DNA of 64,000 bases from assembly GCA_004794655.1 (NCBI GenBank), contig SMMW01000503.1, forward strand, positions 811,001-875,000, read 5' to 3'. This DNA comes from Marisa cornuarietis (taxonomy: Eukaryota; Mollusca; Gastropoda; Architaenioglossa; Ampullariidae). How positions within the stretch are numbered: the stretch's first letter is position 1; the number at the start of each line of letters is the position of its first letter. Shown piece by piece: positions 56,644 to 64,000 of the stretch. The notes under the pieces were generated by a model. That model was given only the letters and a program-made list of their open reading frames with translations. It had not been told where the DNA came from and did no database searches. Both the position numbers and the translations under genes were made by a program.

Positions 56644-59600
56644 TCACTTAGTCCTGTTCACTTTTCTGTAATGTGAAGCACATAAAAGGCAAGAATTAGA
56701 AACATAAACCACATTTTGTAAATCTGCAGCAGAAAAGTTTTGTGATTATTCAATCCAATAAATAAAATCCCCAACTTGTAAGGTTTTCTGGTTATACTTG
56801 GTGGTATGAAAGTAAAATGAAAAAAAACCTCTTATAAACAAAATCTTATTTTACTGAATTTGTGTATCACCCATAAACAAGGAATGTTATGATGCTATCA
56901 CAAAGGCTCGTGTCTTGCGGTTACCTTCTTCTTAGAAGAAAATTCTGAACAGCAATGGCTGTCCTGGCAAATTTTGTTGTTGCCACAAACTCTTTTATGT
57001 TTCCAATCTGGACTAGCCGTCTTCCCTCAAGTTCTTCTGTAAAATGTTGACTCACGGCTGCCACCTCCTCGGCTGTCCATTGACTTTTCGTTCCTACATA
57101 CAGAAATCAACAGAGGTCAAAGCATGCCCCATACTGGATCAAGTCAAGGCATCTCTCATTACTACCAGTGGCATCCAACTACATAAATAAGCATCACAAA
57201 CTTTAATCAACCCACATGAGACTTACAATGCCTAGATGTTGCATACGAGTTTACCAACTAACATAAGATCAGATAAGTAACAACATAATATGTAAAATGC
57301 TTGTTTCCTAACCGGCTCTTTTCATTGTCGACTTTTCAGCAAGTCCCTGCTGTGGATGCTGGGATTCTAGTAAGGCTGTACAACAAAACAGAAAACCAGA
57401 CTAAGAATTCCTGAAATGATTTGTCATGAAATATCCATTGCAAAGATCAAGTAGGATTTCATGTACCATGGCTGATCCCAACTGAGGCAATTATGAAACC
57501 TTATTTTGCTCAAGATAGGTTTTTTAAAGTAACACGAACATTTAAAAATACTTTGTAGGAATAAAACCTGAACTACTTTATGCACAAAGCGTCAAAGGCA
57601 CAGTTTTAAATTGCATATTCATGAGAAATCACTGTAAACTGACCATTGGCATCAAGCACTCCAGATGGCTGTACATTGGTGCTAAGGGGCTGCAGCACCT
57701 CTCTGAGTGAAAATAAAGAAAAATACCATATGTAGTCAACATGATCATTATTATCACTGACAGCTGTTGTAATTTGGCTAAAATTGTGGTTGTATTCTTA
57801 GTCTTGACTGATCAAGGTCATGTCGATAATACATACACATTAACAGGAACATCTGTAATCTGCTGGGGAGGTGGGGCAGCAATGACCTCTGGTGCTGCTA
57901 TTTCCATGTCTAGCACTTCACTGAACAGAGAAAAAAAAGATGATTTCTTATTACCATGTAAGGATTTTGTTTTTGTGCAGCACACACACACACTGCATCA
58001 GTTGGTAGTGGGAACTGGGTGGGCATATTTACTAAATTGTCACCAGTCATGCTTCAGAAAAAAGTTTCACCGAATCATGCTAGTCCTCATCTTTATCACA
58101 GGCAGCAGACTGAAATTCGTAGCCAGTAATCATAGATGCTGATATGACATTGCATTCAAGCTGATACTTCTCAGTGAGCAGTTGCACTATTATTCTAGAT
58201 TACAATTGAGAAACTGCTTAATCAAAGCACACAATGAGTTTGCTATATATGCCAATCTTCCACAACAATCTCAGTACAACCACTGCTCTTCACAACTGAT
58301 GATAAATTTTCATTTTAGTTCAGTTCTGATTTGGACATTGAATTCTTTGTGCTGCCAGCATGGCAATCAACCACATTCTGTCCTTCACCCCTACAAGCAG
58401 TTTTACAACTTTCTAGACATCTTCTATAGTTGTGATGTTTGACGTCATAGGCAGATCAGTTCTTCTAATCCTAAAATGCTCCAATACCATTCTCATCGGT
58501 TAATATTTCATTAAAATTCTTAGTCAGGACAGTTAATTGCTTTGTGGCATCCAAAATACATACGCAACAACAGGGACAGCAACAACAGAGACATCCCCAT
58601 TCCCTTGTGGAGGCACAGCAGCATCAAAGCTCAAAAGCTGCTGCCACAGAGAGGCTTCTCTGAGAAAAAAAGAAAAAGAAAAAAGCAGATCTTTTGACAC
58701 TTTTCATCAGATTTCACAACAAATATTTTCATACATTTAGAATATGTTTATAAAAGGTTATTTTTAATTTTTTTCTAGCACTGTAACAAACAGCAACATG
58801 GTAGATGTATTAATAACAGCAGTATACATCATTTTGTGTTTATGTGCAAACCAGAAGACAAAATTTCCACTTCACATTACCTGGCAGCAGCAGTGTCCTC
58901 TCCTGGAGTGACAGGTGCCGCATTCTCTGATAAGCTATCCAACACGAAATGCACAGAATTAGCTATATGAAATTCATAAAATTCTGTTTTCGTAAAAAAG
59001 CACAATTTTTTGCTGTTAATTTCATGCTCTTGGGAATTTAATGTACTAGACAACAATAACAATAAAAAGAAATAAAGTTAAATGCTTTGTGATTTCCAAA
59101 ATACATACGCAACAACAGGGACAGCAACAACAGGGACATCCCCATTCCCTTGTGGAGGCACAGAAGCATCAAGGCTCAAAAGCTGCTGCCAAAGAGAGGC
59201 TTCTCTGAGAAAAAAACAAAAAAGATCTTTTGTCACTTTTCATCAGATTTCACAACAAATATTTTCATACATTTAAAATATGTTTATAAAAGGTTATTTT
59301 TAATTTTTTTCTAGCACTGTAACAAACAGCAACATGGTAGATGTATTAATAATAGCAACATACATCATTTTGTGTTTATGAGCAAACCAGAAGGCAAAAT
59401 TTCCACTTCACATTACCTGGCAGCAGCAGTGTCCTCTCCTGGAGTGACTGGTGCCGCATTCTCTGATAAGCTATCCAACACAAAATGCACAGAATTAGTC
59501 ATATGAAATTCATAAAATTCTGTTTTTAAAAAAAAGCGCAATTTCTTTTTGTTAATTTCATGCTCTTGGGAATTTAATGTACTAGACAACAATAACAATA

Positions 59601-61191
59601 TAAACAAATAGTGAATTACCTTGCCTGCACCATGTGCATTTTTATTTGGCTCTTCTGAGCCACTATAGCCTTCAGTGCAGGCAAGCCATAGCTATAGGGT
59701 TCCTTGAAAGGAACCCCATGCGGCAGACCAGTCACAGCCACATCTGGTGTTAGATTGTGCTTTTTATAGGGGAAATTTCCCCTTTTTCCTGTGGCTTGGC
59801 CTGAAAACAATGTGACAGAAAACAAGACTATGGTAAAAGAATTGGTTAATCTCCAAACTTACAAACAACCCAAAACAACCCAATGAAGTAAACTAGTTCA
59901 TCACCGGTAATACTACAAACTCACCATACAAATCATTAAAGAGGTTCTGAACCTCTCGCCGTAACTTTGCCCTCTCCAACTCCTTTTCCCCTTTTGGTGG
60001 CCTCGGTGTAGGGATTGAGGCTGAGGCAGCAGCTGGACTTTCTGAGTTCAGGGTGCTGGTCCCCTGGTCTATTCGGTAAAAAAAGGAATAGCCCAGCTGC
60101 TTCAGGAAGTCTTTCTGGAAATGTGGTATAGCATAATTCAGAAAAAGTTTCATGCTATTTTTTCAACTTCAGGATTACCTCAAATTCCTAATATACTGAA
60201 CAATAAACTTGTATTAAGTATTACAAACCAATTCATTTAATTCGAAGCACACCCTTCTAAGGTAAGCATTTTTCTCCTCCTCAGTTTGTGGAGGTGTGTG
60301 TTTATAATTAATTACATCTGTTTGAACTGCTTTCTTTGCATCCTCTCCCAATCTTCTCCACTCCTCTCGCATTCGTGCGAGAAAGTCGGCTCTCTCTGAA
60401 AATAAAAACAATGCAACCTATACAGTATCCTACAATACAAATTCTTACTAGAGCAATCATTACTAGGGATCTCCCATTCATACTATTTATTTTATAGCCT
60501 GCATAGAAACAGGCATTCATGCACACCATAAACATTTCAGCAATGTACTCTGTAGCACAGCTCTGCTAATTTGCTATGTACAGCATATTTTCCTCAACAG
60601 GTGTATGCTATTCTTTCGATCAACAGAAATGTCTACGTTAGCCGGACAAATACTGATGCAAACATTTGTCATAACCATGACTGTCATTTAAATCCAGCCA
60701 CATGTCCCTGCAAAGTCAAAGGTGGGCTCCTTTTACACATGAAAGTTCTTCATACTTAAGTGGTAAAAAATGCATCGATTAAAGGTCTTCATTAACCTAT
60801 TAACTTACTTTCACCGGGAACAGGTTTACCATTTTTGGTGAAATGGCTTAGCGCCGTTATTCTCTTTTGTCCGATGATCTGAAAACACAAGTCCTAAAGC
60901 ATTACGGTCAATAGTCTTTCTTCGTAATGTAACACATATGAATTTGAATGCTTGCCAATCAAAATTTCGGCTGCTTTACCGTAATATAGCCTTAGTTTCT
61001 GGGTTGTACAAAACCAATTCCCATCTCCCTTGTAAATCTATATTATACGCAGCTCCACAGCTAGTCCATCTAAGATCAAACATGTACCCTCATGTCAGGC
61101 CTAGATTTCACAGATATAAAAATCTACATTACGTATTTGGGACGAAAAGAAAACTGACCCTTCGAAACTGCTGAGTAGATTTACCAGACAT
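56644..61191 (-). CDS. KDZ-element partner protein, 14 exons, 445 aa, C-terminal Myb/SANT-like
   Basis: Exons: 61191-61159, 60878-60809, 60395-60229, 60114-59925, 59800-59620, 59470-59417, 59204-59109, 58934-58881, 58659-58564, 57920-57837, 57702-57644, 57375-57313, 57093-56925, 56665-56644. All introns are GT/AG and all phases agree; the 1338-nt frame is open to TGA. Residues 12-65 have a basic-aromatic pattern (FLARMREEWRRLGEDAKKAV) that could be HMG-like. Residues 154-213 are Lys/Pro-rich. Residues 214-313 are two near-identical 50-residue units from exon pairs 6-7 and 8-9. Pro/Val-rich linkers follow. Residues 383-439 (GTKSQWTAEEVAAVSQHF...) look like a Myb/SANT-type DNA-binding helix bundle. 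I know no named family for the whole protein. Its place inside the element, opposite the transposase, suggests a DNA-binding accessory for transposition or regulation; that is inference. Confidence 0.85.
58541..59610. repeat. tandem duplication of about 540 bp carrying an exon pair
   Basis: The two copies (about 58541-59075 and 59083-59610) each contain one 96-nt exon and one 54-nt exon of the partner gene plus their introns. They differ by few bases, and the intron sequences are also conserved, so the duplication is recent. Phases (2,2) allow repeats to be added without breaking the frame. Confidence 0.93.
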
Positions 61192-61322
61192 GTTGAAAAG
61201 CGAAAAATAGACAAATGCGATGCACGAGCACGATGCAAAATATGGCGCCAATGGGGCAATAAAGTTGGTAGAGTTACCGTTCTTTACCGTTCCTTCCGAC
61301 GATAAAAGGAACTGTCGTACAT

Positions 61323-61420
61323 AATAATAGTAAATGAAGATTTTTATAGCGCATATTCACACTCATAGAGGGCTTGCTCTTAGCGCTTAAAACGGCGAAG
61401 AGTTATGGACTAAATGGATT
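61323..61420. mobile_element. short LINE 3'-end fragment
   Basis: GATTTTTATAGCGCATATTC, then ACACTCATAGAG and CTTAGCGCTTAAAACGG, the same 3'-end sequence as in the LINE at 52925-53718 and beside the (AAT)n at 13501. Only the tail is present. It lies 130 bp upstream of the partner gene's start codon and could affect its promoter. Confidence 0.75.
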
Positions 61421-61479
61421 TTACTATTTAAAGTTATTTCATTTTTTTATTTTTGTATTTCGATGTGAACTAGATACGC

Positions 61480-62200
61480 ACGCATATACCATTTTTAATA
61501 TATTTCATCTTTTTGTTTCAATTTTTTTAAAACGTTTCACGACGTAAAGCTATCTGTGCAAATCTGTAGACCACAACACGCGCATTATTCCATTTAAATT
61601 TATCCCATCTTTTTTCTGTAAACTTTCGTATCACGACGTAAATCCACACTTTACAAGTACCCTAATTTAAAAATAAAGAAAGCTACATATGTCAATAAAA
61701 TTCTATATTCTATATAAGTTCTATATTTTTAGTTCTTCTACTTTTAATCTGAACAAAATTGTAGACCAACATCTGGACATATTATTATACTTATATTTAT
61801 TTCATCTAATTCGTCAAACTTTTGTATCACGACGTAAAGCTACAATTTACAACCAAAATCGATGTTAGACCACGACCCACGCATCTACCATTTCTTTTTT
61901 TTAATTTTGCATCACGACGTAAAGTTCTGTTACTTTTAATCTGAGCAAAAAGTAGCTGTAGACCATGACACACGCATATTATTCCATTTATATTTATTTC
62001 ATCTATTTTTAAAACTTTCATACCACGACGTAAAGCTACAATTTTCAATTAAGTACCAAATATGATAATTCAAAAAAAGGAAACTAACATATTTCTATAA
62101 AATTCTGTTATTTTTAATCTATGTAAAACTGTAGACCACGACAGGTGCATTTTACTACTTAAAATTATTTCAGAACACGACGCACGCATTATACACTTTC
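61480..62200. repeat. right subterminal repeat cluster of the KDZ element
   Basis: The core CACGACGTAAA recurs five times (about 61537, 61633, 61828, 61913, 62025). It is interspersed with about five copies of a GTAGACCACGAC...CGCAT word (about 61568, 61760, 61870, 61957, 62131) and ATTCCATTTA-type spacers, with an irregular period near 90-190 bp. These are likely transposase- or partner-binding sites. They are not the same sequence as the left 104-bp repeats. Confidence 0.75.
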
Positions 62201-62222
62201 AAGATCACGATCGTCAACAGGG

Positions 62223-62355
62223 CGGCCCAGCGTAGCCGGTGGCTAGCACTAAGGGGTGGTCCTTCTAGAAGGGCCTTCTACCAGATGTGGGCTTACTGGT
62301 TTGGAATTTGGTCTGGCAGGTCTCTATAAGTGGCTATGCTGATATGTGTATTAGG

Positions 62356-62357
<2 letters not shown>
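62223..62357 (-). repeat. right terminal inverted repeat, 135 bp
   Basis: Exact reverse complement of 43361-43495. It ends ATTAGGTG, and the flanking (GAT)n starts at once. Confidence 0.95.

Positions 62358-62427
<70 letters not shown>
62358..62427. repeat. (GAT)n tract, right flank of the KDZ element
   Basis: 70 nt, (GAT)23 plus G. In minus-strand sense it is the (ATC)n tail of the LINE at 62432-63117. Confidence 0.95.
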
Positions 62428-62431
62428 TCGA

Positions 62432-63117
62432 ATTAAATTGCGCAGGTATCCATTCAAAAGAATGCTCCTTGCGCAGCGAAAACAGGAGAGAAGAAAATAA
62501 AATAAAACAACAGGAAAGTAAAAAATGCTAAAAACAAAAATGGTGCTAGGTTGTTTAAGTCTGTCTTAAGTAAGCAAATGAGTCTTCAGTCTTTTTCGAA
62601 ACGTGGTTGCTGAGGTGATGGTGGACAATGACGATGGTAGAGCATTCCACAGTTTAGGTGCAGGGTTTGTGAAGGCCCTGGCTCCAGTGCGTTTCTTGTT
62701 TGTGTCTTCCACTGCAGGGAGACAGAAGAGTGACTGGGAGCCAGAGCGCAGGCCACGTGACGGCTGGTAAGGAGGAACTATCTCTTGTAAATAGTCAGGA
62801 GCAGTTTTAAACATGCAGGACTGAGCAATCGAAAGCACTTTGTGATCAATGCGCTTGTTCACTGGGAGCCAGTGAAGGCTCTGTAGGATAGGGGTGATGT
62901 GCTCAGTGGACCACTTTGCACGGGTGACAATCCTGGTGGCTGTGTTCTGAACTCTTTGAAGTCGATCTAACTTCGTAGCAGGTATACCCCACAATGCACT
63001 ATTACAGTAGTCTAATCTTGATATGATGGTAGCCACAGCAAGTGAGTTGGCAGTAGCCTGAATCAGCATGGGCCGAAGTCTACCTAAAGTCCTCAAAAAG
63101 TAGTAGGATTTTGACAC
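62432..63117 (-). mobile_element. LINE 3' end (CR1-like), host of the KDZ insertion
   Basis: The ORF 63117-62566 on the minus strand gives the C-terminal RT region: ISRLDYCNSALWGIPATKLD, LQRVQNTATRIVTR, LHWLPVNKRIDHKVL, GLRSGSQSLFCLP, ARAFTNPAPKLWNALPSSLS and FRKRLKTHLLT. The 3' UTR runs to TTAATTCGA, then the (ATC)n tail. The frame is open but the 5' part is missing. Confidence 0.88.
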
Positions 63118-63159
63118 AACAGAACTAACATGGTTTTTAACCTCTATCAGGCCGACAGC

Positions 63160-63670
63160 TTGTTAGCCAAACAGCTGCAAGGGAGATTACTATAGGAAAG
63201 TGAATATCTGTGAGTGCGTGTGTTCTGACCGGATTTTGACAGTAAGCGTGTTTTGGTCATTTGTTTACCTTTTGAGAAACTGTTTGGTGTGCACATTGGA
63301 AGAGGATTTGACTTATGGAAGGAAGAGTTATTTATTGAAGACGAATGATTTTAGGATCGAGAGTTATGTACGTCGTTATTGATATGATATTCATGCTGGA
63401 CTGTTGTCATACATTGATTAGAGTAACCTGCTTTATTGAAAAGGTTTACCTCGCCTGTAATTAGTTGAAAGATATGTTGATTGTTGAAATTCTTGAGAGT
63501 TGAATTTTGCTGCTACCCTAGAAAGACAAGTAAGAACCCCGACAGTGTAGAAAGCTAGGAACCCATGTACAGTTCTTAGTACTTTGTTGCGTGAAAGAGC
63601 ACGTGAGGGATGCAGTGTTGGTCGGGGTGTTGTTTGTGACCTTTCTGTGTGTTGCGCATCCCTAACAGAT
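63160..63670. repeat. dispersed repeat, partner of 24980-25610
   Basis: Matches the 25-kb copy in the same order and orientation with moderate divergence. It ends abruptly at AACAGATAGGATCTG, where RTE-like RT sequence begins. Confidence 0.6.
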
Positions 63671-63679
63671 AGGATCTGT

Positions 63680-63905
63680 CACAGCACAAAAATATGGTCA
63701 ATAAATGATTGTCCTTTTCGAAAGCCGGCTTGTTCTTGTAGGAGTATAAAGTCTATTGTCGTTACAATGCGCTGGATGACTACACGGCTGAAAACTTTGC
63801 TGGTGATGAATAACAAAATGATGCTTCAGCAGTTATTTCAGCCACTGGCACAATGTAAGATGTCTTCCACAGTGAGGGGACAGATCTGTGAAAAACAGAC
63901 ATGTT
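63680..63905 (-). pseudogene. RTE-like LINE RT fragment
   Basis: The minus strand reads SKVFSRVVIQRIVTTIDF, then EQAGFRKGQSFIDHIFVL, the standard finger/palm motif of RTE-type RTs. Upstream codons contain stops. Confidence 0.65.
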
Positions 63906-64000
63906 AAAAAAGTACTCCGAATAGAAAACATTAGACAATCAACTAAAATGGTTTCAGTTAAGAATTCTTCAAAGAAGTTTACCAACTAACAGGTTCTTTT

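Larger units (their letters stand above)
43361..62357. mobile_element. 19.0-kb KDZ-superfamily DNA transposon with two intact multi-exon genes
   Basis: Bounded by 135-bp terminal inverted repeats (43361-43495 and 62223-62357) that I compared base by base and found identical; they begin CACCTAATACACATATCAGC. The outside sequence on both sides is plus-strand (GAT)n, meaning the element interrupted one microsatellite; a target duplication of 1, 4, 7 or 10 bp would fit and cannot be fixed inside the repeat. Inside are, left to right, a four-copy 104-bp tandem repeat, the KDZ transposase gene (44055-49451, plus), a 7-kb middle with retroelement insertions, the partner gene (61191-56644, minus, convergent), and a repeat-rich right subterminal region. 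KDZ elements are known from fungi, fish (Zisupton) and other eukaryotes. Identity of the TIRs and openness of both genes argue for recent activity. Confidence 0.92.

Overview
The window is eukaryotic, intron-rich, AT-rich nuclear DNA crowded with (CA)n, (GAT)n, (AAT)n and (GAA)n microsatellites, tRNA-derived SINEs, several clades of non-LTR retrotransposon, an LTR element and a large cut-and-paste element. The host genes are a small cluster of arylsulfatase B-like genes and a GPR107/108-like membrane protein. This fits a lophotrochozoan animal, most likely a mollusc, but that is inference from gene content and repeat style. It cannot be proven from the sequence alone.

Left third (1-21 kb): a complete 3.0-kb non-autonomous LTR retrotransposon lies at 3057-6070. 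It has 298-bp LTRs, an AAGGG target duplication, a primer-binding site matching the 3' end of a proline-type tRNA, a polypurine tract, and one gag-like ORF with two CCHC knuckles but no pol. Next come SINEs and an uninterrupted GPR107/108-like coding region broken by one in-frame TAA (9454-11304, minus). After that there are repeated blocks, a decayed THAP-domain gene, a 26-bp minisatellite, an arylsulfatase pseudogene without its catalytic exon (16025-16690, plus) and an intact four-exon arylsulfatase gene (18294-20863, minus; 502 aa by my splice model).

Middle (21-43 kb): mostly non-coding sequence and retrotransposon debris. There is an inverted re-arranged copy of the 13.6-18.3 kb blocks at 29.0-30.6 kb, a second intact arylsulfatase gene with three exons (30976-33799, minus; 478 aa), a solo LTR of the same family as the 3-kb element (35067-35366), and pieces of at least four LINEs.

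Right third (43.36-62.36 kb): this is the main discovery of the window. A single 18,997-bp DNA transposon is bounded by 135-bp terminal inverted repeats that I read as identical base for base, and it sits inside a (GAT)n tract. Its left half carries a 16-exon gene whose splice sites and phases all agree, giving a 913-aa KDZ-superfamily (Kyakuja-Dileera-Zisupton) transposase with a CxC-type cysteine cluster and an apparent D/D/E triad. Its right half carries, convergently, a 14-exon gene giving a 445-aa protein with a C-terminal Myb/SANT-like segment and a duplicated exon pair. Four 104-bp tandem repeats precede the transposase start codon, and a cluster of CACGACGTAAA-type repeats lies inside the right TIR. 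Retroelements have landed in the middle of the element. Identical TIRs and two open genes suggest recent mobility. The two-gene layout (transposase plus Myb-like partner) is reminiscent of Harbinger elements, but that functional parallel is inference.

The last 1.6 kb is LINE sequence: the 3' end of the LINE whose tail received the KDZ element, and a dispersed repeat joined to an RTE-like RT fragment.
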